The translations under genes were made by a program, and so were the position numbers. The notes under the pieces are model-generated. The model worked only from the letters and a program-made list of their open reading frames with translations. It searched no databases and had not been told where the DNA came from. Positions 30,902-41,217 of a stretch of 58,867 nt of DNA are shown piece by piece (position 1 is the stretch's first letter; the number at the start of each line of letters is the position of its first letter). The stretch is from Candidatus Symbiopectobacterium sp. 'North America' (GTDB lineage: Bacteria; Pseudomonadota; Gammaproteobacteria; Enterobacterales; Enterobacteriaceae): assembly GCF_015762685.1 (NCBI RefSeq), contig NZ_PEHF01000012.1, forward strand, positions 1 through 58,867. Reading direction: 5' to 3'.

Positions 30902-32950
30902 TCGTTCATGCTGCTGGGCGCATAGCAGTAGATAGCGCGATAAAGCGCGTAGCTTTTGTCTTCCGGTGGTGCCTGCGGATCGGCAATCACTTTCAGATAA
31001 GCATCCAACCGGGAATAGGTTTTTCCGTTGAATTGGCTGGGCGTGTTGGTTAAGGCTTCCAACTGTTTGCTCTCACCCCAATCGAATCCGACTTCATTGC
31101 CGGTCCGAAAAAAGAATTCCCCCAGACAATTGGTAGCGTGAGCGTCATTAGGTCGTTTATTTAACGTGGATACCACCGTGGTTAGCGCCGGGCATTGATA
31201 CCCTTCTTCGGGTATCGCTGCCATCCCAGGTGAACGCGGTGAGGTCTTCCATATTCCAACTGACGTTTTCTGCGCTTTTCAACGGCGCGATGGTGCGCAG
31301 CAGTTCGCTGTCTTTGAGATAGGCCGCATAGTCACGGTGTACCAGCGATTGGGTCAGCAGCGTGTGCAGCGCCACGGCGCGTTCTTCATGGGTTTGTTGT
31401 TCGCCGGTTTGCTGGCGTAGCAGGTCGGCATTGGCAGCGCTTTTCAGCACCGCAGAGCGGAAACGCAGATTTTTGACCGGACTGTCAGGCGCAAAAATAG
31501 CCTCAGGGTGGCCTGCTTTGACCAGCGTTTCTGCCAGCGAAAGTTGCAGATACTTCTGCTGCGTTTCGTTGGTTTTCAACGTCAGCAGATGCCGCCAGTG
31601 CGTTTCTGCCGCCTGCCAGCCGTGCTCGGCCTCCAGCGCCAAACCGCGCAGTACCTGGAGGCTGAAGTCGGTGGTGTCCGTCAGATCCTTGCCCGTTTCT
31701 TCCGGAATCAATGCCAGCGTGGCCACTGCATCTCGCTGCTGATAATAGTGGAAGGCCGCGTGCAGATAGCGATACTGCTGCTGCATACCAGCATCGTCAA
31801 ACATCGCCTGTTGGGCGATCAGTTCAGCTTCTGATAATGCGGGCCACTGCATCCAGCCTTTGTCACTGCGTAGCTGTTTCAGATCTTGCACCAGCATTAG
31901 CAACGGTGCGTCTGGCGTCTGAATAAAGCTGCTTCTTTCCAGCAGTTTATTGTCGATTTCGTTATTGATGGTCTGCAACGCATCCAGATCTTTTTGCGCG
32001 GCAATTACGCGCTGATAGCGTGCCGACAAGGCATTTTCATCGCCGATCACCCAGTAGGCGCGCCGATAAAGCCCGCGGGCAGAATCGGCATAGCGGCCTT
32101 TCGGGTAGGCTTGCAGATAGGCGTCAATACGTTCGACTGCGCGTCGTCCCTGTTCCTTGTCCGCCTTATCGACATTGAACATGTTGTATTCATCCAGCGC
32201 ATTTTCCATCGCTTGATTCAGCGACACGCGAATCAACATGTAGCGCACGGTTTCGGCCACCCACGGATGGTTGGCCGTGGTTAGCGACTGAAAACCGCTA
32301 TTGGCCTGTTCAAACAGACCCTGATAAAAGGCCACCGCGTTAATCAAATACTGTTTGAGCTCTCCGGCATGGCCATCCGCAGGCAGCGTTGCGAGATCGC
32401 GAGTCATGGTGGCTAACGTGGTGGCGGAGGAGAGCATGTTGATGCGAGCTTGTGCCAACTGGATGCGCTGCGGTTCGGTGAGTTGAGTATCTGCCAGCAG
32501 CACATCAAAAAAGGTTTCTACTGCGCTGATATCGTTGGAGATATGACGCCCTTCATTTTCCTCCGGCGCCAGCGTATCCATCTGCGCTTGCACCTCGGGA
32601 GGAAGGTTTAGCTGTTTAGCTTTGGCTGCCAGCGGTGAGGGTTGATTCGCATTGTCCGCCGTGGTGTCGTCCTCGCTGGCCGTCAGCCCCATGACGCGAT
32701 AGGCGGTAAACGGATTCACACGGGTTCGTGTCTGATCGGGCAATGGCTGTGGCAGTGGAAGGGCCAAATGGTGGCGGCTGCTTTGCAGCAGGATCAGGTT
32801 GACGCGGGTGTCGTTATTAGGCTCCAGATAAGGCAGCGCCGCAATGCCGCATTCGGCATCGGAAAATCCGCATACGTCATCACCTGAACTCAACGCCTGG
32901 CCGCTGAAAAGAAGTGCAAGTGCGCCAGCCAATAAGGAAACACCTTTCAT
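30793..32950 (-). pseudogene. Exported helical-repeat protein of unknown function, frameshifted
   Basis: The gene starts at ATG 32950 after GGAAGTG and encodes a signal peptide (MKGVSLLAGALALLFSGQALS), then a long helical region that looks TPR-like (for example QAYPKGRYADSARGLYRRA). Near 31205 the frame changes: TWDGSD runs into a short wrong tail ending at 31157, while EEGYQCPALTTVVSTLN continues in another frame to TAG 30793. The full protein would be about 720 aa. I do not recognise a named family. It sits in tandem with the DUF3142 gene, suggesting a joint role. Confidence 0.6.
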
Positions 32951-33286
32951 TATCACTTCCTGTTTGACGGACAAGGAGCAAAGCGGTCGCACCACGCTTT
33001 GCTCAAACTGACTGCCCTGATAAATAGTGGGAAATAACGCTCACTCTACTGAAGGAGCAGCAAAACACAACAGGCAGATGGCTGAAATTCGAGTCACGGC
33101 AGGCTTCTGTTGACCGTGATTGTTTGCATCTGCCCGCTGACGTGATGTGACTGGACGTGCCGCCTTCCTGCAACTGGAATTATTTAGGGTATAAACATTT
33201 TTAGCGAAATCAGGGGAAGTGTTATCCCTTCACCGACAAGTCATATATCGACGCCTTTTAACGGAAAGTCTAAGGATAACAACGAA
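32951..33286. promoter_or_regulatory. Divergent region upstream of copA with CueR-like box
   Basis: This 336-bp gap holds promoters for the minus-strand exported-protein gene and copA. CCTTCC (33163-33168), 7 nt, then GGAA (33176-33179) matches the spacing of the E. coli copA CueR dyad (CCTTCC-N7-GGAAGG), although the right arm is incomplete. TATAAA at about 33190 is nearby. CueR control is a hypothesis. Confidence 0.4.
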
Positions 33287-35674
33287 ATGACTAATGGAAG
33301 CGATCCTCTCTCATTGCACCTTCCAATCAGCGGTATGTCCTGCGCGGCCTGTGCTGTGCGTCTTGAGCGTGTGTTAAACCGCTTGCCGGGGGTGGAAGCC
33401 AATGTCAATTTCGCCAGCGAGCTTGCGCGTGTTCGGCTGCAAGGGGAAAGCAGCACGGTGCAGGATGTGGTCGCAGCGATACATAAAGTTGGTTTTGACG
33501 TCGTTGAACAGACTCTGACGTTGGAACTTTCCGGCATGAGCAGCGAACGCTGTGCCGAACGTATTCAGGCGGTACTCGAAGCCCTGCCGGATGTACATGC
33601 GACGGTACTGTTTGCCAGCAGCCGAGCCAGTGTGCGCTATCGCCCCGGCGTGTTTAGCCCGGAACAGATGGTGCGCGCGATTGAGCAGGGTGGCTTTCAG
33701 GCCCATGTTGTCGAGGGCGGTCAGCGCGGTGAGGAACGCGAACGGCGCGAACGTGCCTGGCAGCGTGAACGTCGCGAATTCCTGATTGCGGCGGTGCTCA
33801 CTGTGCCGCTGATGGCGGAAATGGTCGGGATGTTTTTCGGCAGCGGGCATCTGCTGCCCAGTTGGCTGCAAGCACTGCTGGCAACGCCGGTGCAGTTCTG
33901 GAGCGGACGCCATTTCTATCGCCGTGCCTGGAGCGCATTACGCAGCGGCACCTCCAACATGGACGTACTGGTCACGTTGGGGACCAGCGTAGCCTATCTG
34001 TTCAGTCTGTTCACGTTACTGACCACGCCGCACGGTCATCTATATTTTGAAGCCAGCGCCGCGATCATTACGCTGGTGCTGTTGGGTAAGCGGCTGGAAA
34101 GCAGAGCGAAAACCAAAATCGGTGCCGCCATTGAAGGTTTGCTCAACCTGCAACCGCCCATCGCCCATGTGGAAGTGGACGGTGAAATTGAAGATCGCGA
34201 TGTAGCCAGCCTGCACAGCGGCGATATCTTTGTGGTGCGTCCCAGCGAGAGTATTCCTGTTGACGGCGTCATTCTCGATGGCCTCTCGGAGGTCAATGAA
34301 TCGATGCTCACTGGAGAGAATGTACCGGTGGTAAAAGCGGTGGGTGCCGAAGTGTTTGGCGCGACGCTTAACCAAAGCGGTATGCTGCGAGTCAAAGTCA
34401 CCGGTGTGGGGAGCAATACGGCGCTGGCGCGTATCATTCGTATGGTCGAAGACGCACAGGGCTCAAAAGCTGCAGTGCAGAGGTTGGCAGATAAAATTTC
34501 GTCGGTGTTTGTGCCAGTGGTGGTGGCGATCGCGCTGCTCACCTGGCTGATACATTGGTTTATCAGCGGGGATTTGGCCTCCAGTCTGGTGAGTGCGGTG
34601 GCGGTGCTGGTGATTGCTTGCCCCTGTGCGCTGGGGTTAGCGACGCCGACGGCGATCATGGTGGGTACCGGGCAAGGGGCGCGTGCCGATATCTTGTTCG
34701 GCAATGCCAATGCGTTAGAGCAAGTGCAGCGCTTGCAAGTGCTGGTACTGGATAAGACCGGCACTATCACTGAAGGTAAGCCTTCGGTCAGTGACGTACT
34801 GCCAGAAGCTGCGGTGGCCGACGCTGAACTGCTGCGCGTCGCACTTTCTCTCGATCAGCATTCTGAGCATTCTCTCGGACAAGCGCTGGTGCAGCATGCG
34901 CGGGACGTCGGTGTGGAAGCCGTCGAGGTGAGCGTGTTTCAGGCGGTGATTGGCCGGGGGGTAAAAGGCGAGGTCGCCGGTGAAAACTGGCTGTTGGGGT
35001 CACCGAGTTTTCTGGCTGAAAATGATATTGTGCTCGATCAGGCGCAGATTGCCAAACTGGAAGCGCAGGGAAAAACGGTGATTTCCGTAGCCCGTGCTGA
35101 CCTTCTGCTGGGGTACATCGCGCTGGCAGATAAGGTGCGCGACGATGCACGTACCGCAATCGCCGACCTGCAACATCAGGGGATCGAGGTCATGATGTTG
35201 ACGGGGGATAATCCTCGTGCGGCGGCGGTGATTGCCAAACAGGTGGGGATCACCAACGTGGTGGCTCAGGTGTTGCCGGAGCACAAAGCGGCGGAGATAC
35301 AGCGCCTTCAGGCCAATGGACGCTGTGTGGGTATGGTGGGCGACGGTATCAATGATGCGCCTGCATTAGCGGCGGCGGATGTGGGCTTTGCCATTGGCGC
35401 GGGCTCGGACATTGCACTGGATACGGCGGACGTGGTGCTGATGCGTAACCGCCTTGATAGCCTGCTGGATGCCATCAGCCTGTCGCGCGCAACGCTCGGC
35501 AAGGTGAAACAGAATCTGTTTTTTGCATTTTTCTACAACGTGCTGGGCATTCCGCTGGCGGCGTTGTCGTTACTGAATCCGGTTATTGCCGGGAGTGCCA
35601 TGGCGCTCAGTTCTATTTCTGTGCTGAGCAATTCACTGCTGTTACGTCATTGGAAACCGACCCGGCGCGACTGA
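33287..35674 (+). CDS. copA: Copper-exporting P1B-type ATPase CopA
   Basis: CopA pumps Cu(I) from cytoplasm to periplasm. The 795-aa protein has two N-terminal metal-binding domains, the transmembrane CPC motif (445-447), the phosphorylation site DKTGT (Asp 489), TGDN and the hinge [10 protein letters not shown] (Asp 686). The first metal domain has the full GMSCAAC motif (16-22). The second reads GMSSERC (83-89), so one of its two cysteines is Ser and it probably cannot bind copper normally. Otherwise intact. It is followed 57 bp later by a CopZ-like chaperone. Confidence 0.93.
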   Translation: MTNGSDPLSLHLPISGMSCAACAVRLERVLNRLPGVEANVNFASELARVRLQGESSTVQDVVAAIHKVGFDVVEQTLTLELSGMSSERCAERIQAVLEALPDVHATVLFASSRASVRYRPGVFSPEQMVRAIEQGGFQAHVVEGGQRGEERERRERAWQRERREFLIAAVLTVPLMAEMVGMFFGSGHLLPSWLQALLATPVQFWSGRHFYRRAWSALRSGTSNMDVLVTLGTSVAYLFSLFTLLTTPHGHLYFEASAAIITLVLLGKRLESRAKTKIGAAIEGLLNLQPPIAHVEVDGEIEDRDVASLHSGDIFVVRPSESIPVDGVILDGLSEVNESMLTGENVPVVKAVGAEVFGATLNQSGMLRVKVTGVGSNTALARIIRMVEDAQGSKAAVQRLADKISSVFVPVVVAIALLTWLIHWFISGDLASSLVSAVAVLVIACPCALGLATPTAIMVGTGQGARADILFGNANALEQVQRLQVLVLDKTGTITEGKPSVSDVLPEAAVADAELLRVALSLDQHSEHSLGQALVQHARDVGVEAVEVSVFQAVIGRGVKGEVAGENWLLGSPSFLAENDIVLDQAQIAKLEAQGKTVISVARADLLLGYIALADKVRDDARTAIADLQHQGIEVMMLTGDNPRAAAVIAKQVGITNVVAQVLPEHKAAEIQRLQANGRCVGMVGDGINDAPALAAADVGFAIGAGSDIALDTADVVLMRNRLDSLLDAISLSRATLGKVKQNLFFAFFYNVLGIPLAALSLLNPVIAGSAMALSSISVLSNSLLLRHWKPTRRD

Positions 35675-35731
35675 TATTCTGAGCCTTCCGGCTCTGCCCA
35701 GTGTCACACAATGTGAAATGGAGAGTATTTT

Positions 35732-35944
35732 ATGTCCTATGCTACAATCAACGTCCAAGGTATGTCCTGCGGCGGCTGCGCCAGTAAGGTCAAGAACGCG
35801 CTGGAAGCGCTTAATGGGGTTCAGGGTGTGCAGGTCACGCTGGAAACCGGTCTGGTAAACGTGGAGTACAATGAGACAGAAAAAGCCAACCCAGACGTCT
35901 TCCGCGACACTGTCGAAGGACTCGGCTTTGACGTCGTCGCGTAA
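35732..35944 (+). CDS. copZ: Copper chaperone, CopZ-like heavy-metal-associated domain
   Basis: A 70-aa single HMA-domain protein with the metal motif GMSCGGC near residues 10-16 and the end GLGFDVVA. It would carry Cu(I) to CopA. It is preceded by GGAGAG about 10 nt before ATG and lies directly after copA. Intact. Confidence 0.85.
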   Translation: MSYATINVQGMSCGGCASKVKNALEALNGVQGVQVTLETGLVNVEYNETEKANPDVFRDTVEGLGFDVVA

Positions 35945-35945
35945 A

Positions 35946-36272
35946 TACGAGTTTTGTGCCGCTGCCACTGAAGCGGCCAATTCTGCCGATGACCCGGATG
36001 TTCGCCGTGTGGTTCAGCCGCGTAAAAAAGCGCTGCTGAACCGGCTCAATCGGATTAACGGTTAGGTTAACGGCATCGGTCAGATGATCGAACAAGACCG
36101 TTATTGCATTGATATCCTCAATCAGATTTCTGCGGCGCGTTCCGCGCTTAATGCTGTCGCCAATCAATTGCTGGCCGATCACACCAACGGCTGCGTGCGT
36201 AAGGCGGTATTGGACGATGGCGGGGAAGCAGCGATCGCGGAATTGCTGCAAGTGATTCAGCGTATGCGCTAG
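35946..36272 (+). pseudogene. csoR: CsoR-family copper-sensing repressor, nonsense and no clear start
   Basis: A DUF156/CsoR protein: LLNRLNRING, then VNGIGQMIEQDRYCIDILNQISA and ADHTNGCV. The Cys-His-Cys copper triad is preserved (Cys in DRYC, His and Cys in DHTNGC). TAG 36063-36065 replaces the Gln of the conserved GQVxGI motif. No ATG or GTG with a ribosome site exists in frame; the frame only opens from ATG 35871 inside copZ, so the true start may also be lost. Loss should relieve repression of this operon. Confidence 0.78.
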
Positions 36273-36315
36273 CGGGGCGGCGCAACGCGCCGTACCCCAC
36301 GTGTACATTCTGTGC

Positions 36316-37689
36316 TTAGCGTTCGTTCAGCGGCAGCCAGATGGTCAGACGTAACCCCCCTAACGGGCTGTCTCCTGCTTTAACCCAGCCTTTATGTTGT
36401 GTAATCGCATTCTCCACAATCGCCAACCCTAATCCGGTACCGCCCGATGCCCGATCGCGCGCCTCATCGGTGCGATAGAACGGGCGGAAGATTTGCTCGC
36501 GATCTTCCGGGTTAACGCCGGGGCCATCATCGTCAACGTTAATAGTTATCCCTTGATTATCAACGGAAAAGTCGACGCTGATATGGGTGTTTGAGTAACG
36601 CAGGGCGTTGCGCACCACGTTTTCGAAAGCGCTTTCCAGTGCGAAACGGTTACCGAACAGCGGCCAGGGGCCGGGTGGATAGGGCACGTCCAGCGTTTTA
36701 CCCATTTGCTCGGCTTCAAAGCGGGCATCGTCCAGCACGTCTCCCCACAGTTCGTCGGCGCGGATATATTCACGCCCCAGCTCGTTCTTGTGCTGGTTGC
36801 GGGATAACACCAGCAGGTCGTTGATCATGCTGTCCAGCCGCTGCGTTTCGGTTTCAATGCGGTTCAACTCGTTGTTTTCGCCCTGGCGACGGCGCAGCAG
36901 CGCAGTAGCCAATTGCAAGCGTGTCAACGGTGTGCGCAGTTCATGGGAGATATCAGAAAGCAGACGCTGTTGCGCGGTAACCATGCGTTCCAGCGCGCTG
37001 ACCATTTGGTTAAAGCTGACGCCAGTGGCAAGGAACTCTTGCGGCCCAGCTTCAAGCTCAGGGTGCTGGCGCAGGTTGCCTTGCGCCACTTCATCGGCAG
37101 CAATTTTCAGCTTACGCGCCGGTTTTGCCAGGCTCCAGGACAGCCAGAGCAGCAGCGGTGTGCTGATAAGCATAGTGACAATCAATAACAACAGCGGGCG
37201 GTCCAACAGCAAATTGATAAAATCGGACTGCGGGCTGTTCGCCATGCGGATCAGATAAACCTGGTAATTATCCTCACCGTCGCGCACGGAAAACGGCCCG
37301 AGCAGCTCGAGCCGACCATAATTTTTCTTCTGCGGATGGTCAGCATTATCGGACTGGCCGATAAAGTTACGCACAATCTGCATTTCAGTTTTTTGCAGCG
37401 TACCGAAAATGCGCCCTTCACTCGTGACGAAAACTAGACGCTGCCCCGGCGGTGACCATTTTTCGATCACGCGAAACAGGCGTCGCCACCAAAACAGATC
37501 GTTGGGCGGCTCGGCGGCAAGATCGGCTTCGATATGCTGTTCCAGCATCACGCCCTGACGATACTCGTTTTCCAGCAGCGCTGTCATCTGGCGTGAGTCC
37601 AGCTTGGGCAACATCAGCACCAGCATGAGCACCAATGCCAGCGTCAGCCAGAAAATGGCGAAAATGCGCGAAGTCAAACTGTCGATCAT
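36316..37689 (-). CDS. cpxA: Envelope stress sensor histidine kinase CpxA
   Basis: CpxA senses envelope protein stress and phosphorylates CpxR. The 457-aa product has the same length as in E. coli: two membrane segments (about 7-29 and 165-187) flanking a periplasmic domain, HAMP, the phospho-acceptor motif SHELRTPLTR (His 249), an N box (FENVVRNALRYS) and the G boxes (DDDGPGV, GGTGLGLAI). Intact. It lies 16 bp after cpxR in the same operon. Confidence 0.96.
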   Translation of the reverse strand: MIDSLTSRIFAIFWLTLALVLMLVLMLPKLDSRQMTALLENEYRQGVMLEQHIEADLAAEPPNDLFWWRRLFRVIEKWSPPGQRLVFVTSEGRIFGTLQKTEMQIVRNFIGQSDNADHPQKKNYGRLELLGPFSVRDGEDNYQVYLIRMANSPQSDFINLLLDRPLLLLIVTMLISTPLLLWLSWSLAKPARKLKIAADEVAQGNLRQHPELEAGPQEFLATGVSFNQMVSALERMVTAQQRLLSDISHELRTPLTRLQLATALLRRRQGENNELNRIETETQRLDSMINDLLVLSRNQHKNELGREYIRADELWGDVLDDARFEAEQMGKTLDVPYPPGPWPLFGNRFALESAFENVVRNALRYSNTHISVDFSVDNQGITINVDDDGPGVNPEDREQIFRPFYRTDEARDRASGGTGLGLAIVENAITQHKGWVKAGDSPLGGLRLTIWLPLNER

Positions 37690-37705
37690 GCCGCAGCTAC
37701 CTATT

Positions 37706-38404
37706 TTAACTTATTGATACCATTAAATAACCGCGTCCGCGCAGCGTCTTGAACCAGGGTTGCCCGTCTTTACGCTCCGGCAGTTTACGTCGCAGGTTGG
37801 AAATGTGCATGTCTATCGCACGATCGAACGGAGTCAGACGTTTACCCAGCACTTCCTGACTGAGATGCTCGCGCGACACCACTTGTCCCAGCCGCTGCGC
37901 CAGCAGGTAGAGCAGCGTGAACTCGGTGCCGGTGAGATCCAGCACTTCGGTGTCGAAGCTCGCTTCCTGGCGCCCCGGATTAAGGCGCAAACCGTCCACT
38001 TCAACGGTCGGTGAACCGTTATCCGTGGTTTGCTGCTGCTCGGTCCACGATGAGCGGCGTAAAATGGCGCGAATACGGGCCACCAGTTCACGATCGTTAA
38101 ACGGTTTAGGCAGATAATCATCTGCCCCCAGTTCTAGTCCCAGAACGCGATCCAGTTCGCTACCGCGCGCGGTTAGCATGATGACGGGCGTCTGATGCTG
38201 CTGCCGTACCTCTTTCAAGGTGTCGATGCCGTTTTTCTTCGGCATCATGACGTCCAACAACAGCAAATCTACCGTACTGTCCAATACGTTTAATGCCTGT
38301 TCGCCATCGTGGGCAACGACAACGTTAAAGCCTTCCATTTCGAGCAACTCTTTCAACAAAGCGGTGAGTTCTTTGTCGTCATCCACCAACAGAATCTTGT
38401 TCAT
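37706..38404 (-). CDS. cpxR: Envelope stress response regulator CpxR
   Basis: An OmpR-type response regulator of 232 aa. The receiver domain has the acidic pocket DDD near 8-10, phospho-acceptor Asp 51 in LLLLDVMMP, and a conserved Thr and Lys (MLTARG, LPKPF). The C-terminal winged helix ends LRGRGYLMV. I chose ATG 38404 (MNKILLVDDD), matching E. coli; the longer frame upstream has no family match. Intact. Confidence 0.96.
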   Translation of the reverse strand: MNKILLVDDDKELTALLKELLEMEGFNVVVAHDGEQALNVLDSTVDLLLLDVMMPKKNGIDTLKEVRQQHQTPVIMLTARGSELDRVLGLELGADDYLPKPFNDRELVARIRAILRRSSWTEQQQTTDNGSPTVEVDGLRLNPGRQEASFDTEVLDLTGTEFTLLYLLAQRLGQVVSREHLSQEVLGKRLTPFDRAIDMHISNLRRKLPERKDGQPWFKTLRGRGYLMVSIS

Positions 38405-38458
38405 GATTAGGCTACCTCCAGGGGCAAAATACGTCATAGATCGACGCTATTCCATGAC

Positions 38459-38473
38459 TTTACGTAGTTTTAC
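38459..38473. promoter_or_regulatory. CpxR box between cpxRA and cpxP
   Basis: TTTAC-GTAGT-TTTAC reads as GTAAA-N5-GTAAA on the minus strand, a perfect match to the CpxR consensus. It sits in the divergent region, as in E. coli, where it autoregulates cpxRA and activates cpxP. Confidence 0.85.
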
Positions 38474-38552
38474 ATCCTCTGATGCATGTTTGCAGCAAGG
38501 TGTTTACACTTGTGTTCATTGATTCACAGATTGGCGCATTGTACCGGGGGTG

Positions 38553-39056
38553 ATGATGCTACAGCGCATAAAAATCTCTCTCATTTTATTGCTGATGTTC
38601 GGTGTTGTTAACGCATCAGTAGCCGATAGCGATAGTGCGTCACTGCCTGGTTGGCACCCTGGCGATGCAGCCTTGCGAAACGCCATCAGTCAGCGCGGTC
38701 TGTTTGACGGTGTGAAACTGACGGAACAACAGCGTCAACACCTGCGTGACCTGATGCAACAGGCAAGGCAAGATGCGCCCGTGCTGTACTTAAATGATAT
38801 AGAAAAAATGCACACTTTGGTGACCGCAGAGAAATTTGATTAAGCGGCCGTCAGAAAACAGATTTCGCAGATGATGCAAGCACAGGTCGAGCGCCAGATA
38901 GAAATGACGCGCGTGCGCAATCAAATGTATAACTTGCTGAATTCTGACCAAAAAACAGTTCTGGAACAGCGTTATCAACAGCGAATGAACGAGATGCGGC
39001 AGCAGTTATCCCAAGCTGAAGCATCCATGTTTCCCCTGTGGAGCGCTGAACAGTGA
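38553..39056 (+). pseudogene. cpxP: Cpx pathway periplasmic inhibitor CpxP, nonsense
   Basis: CpxP is the periplasmic LTXXQ-family protein that dampens CpxA and delivers misfolded pilins to DegP. The sequence has a signal peptide, WHPGD, then LTEQQRQHLRDLMQQARQD and, later, VRNQMYNLL with a second repeat-like helix. TAA 38841-38843 replaces the Glu expected after TAEKFD; the frame then continues unbroken to TGA 39054-39056. The truncated product keeps only the first LTXXQ-type motif and should not fold into the cap-shaped dimer. Confidence 0.88.
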
Positions 39057-39141
39057 ACCGAATCCCTGAGTAACCCTGTAGTGTGTAGTGAGAGTAGTAA
39101 GAAGTTGATTTCCTTGCCATAGACACCATCCCTGTCTTTTA

Positions 39142-39169
39142 GCCCATCCATGATGGAGGGCCTTTTTTT
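39142..39169 (+). terminator. Rho-independent terminator after cpxP
   Basis: GCCC and TCCA pair with TGGA and GGGC around a TGA loop with one bulged A, followed by seven T residues (39163-39169). It marks the end of host sequence recognisable before the prophage. Confidence 0.8.
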
Positions 39170-39272
39170 GCGCCTTTTTAGGATAAAGCTTTCAAAAACA
39201 GTTGCCGATTAAGCGATTACAAGCAATCACAAGCGGTTAAAAAGTGGTCAATAATGGGCCATTTTCCGCAAG

Positions 39273-39290
39273 TGTGGACAACATGTGGAC
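39273..39290 (+). promoter_or_regulatory. Possible integrase arm-type sites at the prophage left end
   Basis: TGTGGAC occurs twice with an 11-bp period (39273-39279 and 39284-39290), directly outside the 3' end of int, where P2 attP sequences lie. These are candidates for integrase arm-binding repeats. The core attachment sequence cannot be fixed because the right junction is outside the window; it should lie between about 39163 and 39272. Confidence 0.35.
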
Positions 39291-39294
39291 GATC

Positions 39295-40278
39295 TTAAAC
39301 ATCAATTTTCCCTCGCAATGGGTTGAGGGTAATTGCGTGTTGCATGTAGTCCGGGGCAAGGTGAGCATACGTCATAGTTTGCTGTATGCTGGCGTGCCCT
39401 AAGATCTGCTGTAATGCCACAAGGTTTCCTCCGTTCATCACAAAATGGCTGGCAAACGTGTGACGCAAAATGTGCGATGCCTGGCCTTTGGGAATGTCTG
39501 GCTTTACCGCTCTGATTTGCTCACAGAACGCCGGATAATCCACTTTAAACAGCTTTCAGGTTTCACGGGTTTTGATGATCTGTGAAACTTCCTCCGATAT
39601 GGGGATCGTTCGGTTCTTGCCGTTTTTCGTTTCCATGAATGTTACCCTGCTGTTTATCACTTGCTCAGCCCGTAATGAGCTGGCCTCACCCCACCGTGCG
39701 CCAGTGCTCAGGCATAACACTGCCAGCCTGTATGCATCGCCATCCAATACCGATAAAAGCCGTTCGATCTCTGGTGCTGTCAGAAACGTAACAACAGGCT
39801 GTTTTTCTGGCAGGGGCGGCAACCCTTTTAACGGGTTTTCTCCTGCGTAGATTTCCAGCTTTATGAGTGCGGAAAACATACCTGATAGCCGATACATATC
39901 ACGATTGATTGTTGATGAACTGATGCCACCTGTTAATCGCATCGTGTGAAATTCCAGTATAGAGCGCTTATTGATGCGGCAGATCTCCGGGTCGTTCATC
40001 TGTGCAACCGTTCGTTTTAAATGTCGGTGCTCAATCAGTCCGTTCTTCACATTCTGGCCGTGGTAGAGCCACCATAGCGCAACCAGTTCGCTTAACTGGC
40101 GATGCTCAACACCGTAACCGTGCTGCCACTCTTTTTTGTCCGTTCTGGACAACGTATAACGCTCAAACGCTACCGCTTCCGTCTTTTTATCAAACTGCCA
40201 CCGGATACGTTTTCCGTTACGTCCGATGGGGCGAATGTCCACTTCAAATCGACCATCATCGAGCTTCTTAATTGCCAT
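39295..40278 (-). pseudogene. int: P2-type tyrosine integrase, nonsense
   Basis: A phage integrase of 327 codons with an N-terminal arm-binding domain, SAM-like core (EHRHLKRTVAQMNDPE) and catalytic domain: the first Arg in STGARWGE, HxxR in HILRHTFASHF, and the nucleophile Tyr in QTMTYAHLAPDY. TGA at 39558-39556 after KTRET splits the catalytic domain; the frame is otherwise continuous. The Tyr and HxxR lie in the downstream piece, so the product cannot recombine unless the stop is read through. This would lock the prophage in place. Confidence 0.9.
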
Positions 40279-40347
40279 AAGAAAGCCCTCCGGCGGTCAT
40301 TTCACTGTCTTGGTAGCAAATAGTGAAAATGTAATGTTTATAAAGCG

Positions 40348-40641
40348 TTAACCAATCTGTTTCTCTGAGTGGCCTGATTGCGTTGAGTCTGGCCCAATGT
40401 GTGCGAGAGCCGGTGCAATCTGACCAGCTTCCGGCGCTGTCTTATCTGTCATCAGCCACAGGGTGTATTTTTGGAACCGTTGGTGGGTAGTTATCTTCAC
40501 CAATGCATTTCCTCCTGGCTCAAACAACCCCGTTTCATACTTCGTTAATGTTCCAATAGGTAATGCTATGATTTCACAGAATTTCTTTTGGCTGAGACCC
40601 TCAGCCGTCCGTATGGCCTTGATTTTTTCACTGAGTTTCAT
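40348..40641 (-). CDS. C: P2-type immunity repressor C
   Basis: A 97-aa helix-turn-helix repressor (MKLSEKIKAIRTAEGLSQKKFCEIIALP) with the P2-family continuation FQKYTLWLMTDKTAPEAGQIAPAL. Its length is close to P2 C (99 aa). Intact. It would repress the early promoter and keep lysogeny. Unlike P2, cox is not immediately divergent; three short ORFs lie between. Confidence 0.85.
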   Translation of the reverse strand: MKLSEKIKAIRTAEGLSQKKFCEIIALPIGTLTKYETGLFEPGGNALVKITTHQRFQKYTLWLMTDKTAPEAGQIAPALAHIGPDSTQSGHSEKQIG

Positions 40642-40806
40642 TTGATACCATCCTAATTAGAAAATACATTTCCCTTCTTCTCTCCTATATAAGAAAGAGC
40701 AAGAGCGAGAGCGCAGAAAATCAACCGCAAACATAAGCCACAATAAGCAAATGTAAGCGGTTGGCGATCGAAAGAGAGTATCACGACACACTGAATGGGT
40801 GAACGG

Positions 40807-41217
40807 ATGAGCAAAGAGAATAAAGCGCAACCAAGAATATTTCGAGCAGGATTGAGTGATAGTGAGTTGGTTGTATTCTTGCGTGATGTCGCCAAAAAAC
40901 TGGAAACCCGCGAATTGATCATTGAAAGTCCTGGAAGACTCCGAGCTAAGGCTGATGCTATTGAAGATGAATTAGTACGGATGAAATCTGACATTGATTT
41001 ATTTGTGGTGGGTTATTTTGACGTCACCTAAAAAGTGAATGGGTACGACGATAAAAGCAGAAAAGCGAATGGTGAAGAATTATTATTAATTGCTGAGTCT
41101 GCGATAAAGGAAATGAAGAAAGCGGCCAGTAACAAGGGATTGAATATTAGCCGCCAAGAAGTAGAAGTGATTAGATTAATTAGTACCGCTCTCGGTATCA
41201 GTAGGCTTATGATTTAA
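40807..41217 (+). pseudogene. Unknown prophage ORF, possibly one gene split by a stop
   Basis: ATG 40807 starts MSKENKAQPRIFRAGLSDSEL and runs 74 aa to TAA 41029-41031 (after GYFDVT). In the same frame it continues KVNGYDDKSRKANGEELLL to TAA 41215-41217. The second part has only a GTG (41035) and no ribosome site, so I read it as one gene of about 136 codons broken by a stop, in line with the rest of the prophage. The alternative is two genes. The charged helical product is unrecognised. It lies between C and cox, where P2 has no gene. Confidence 0.45.
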
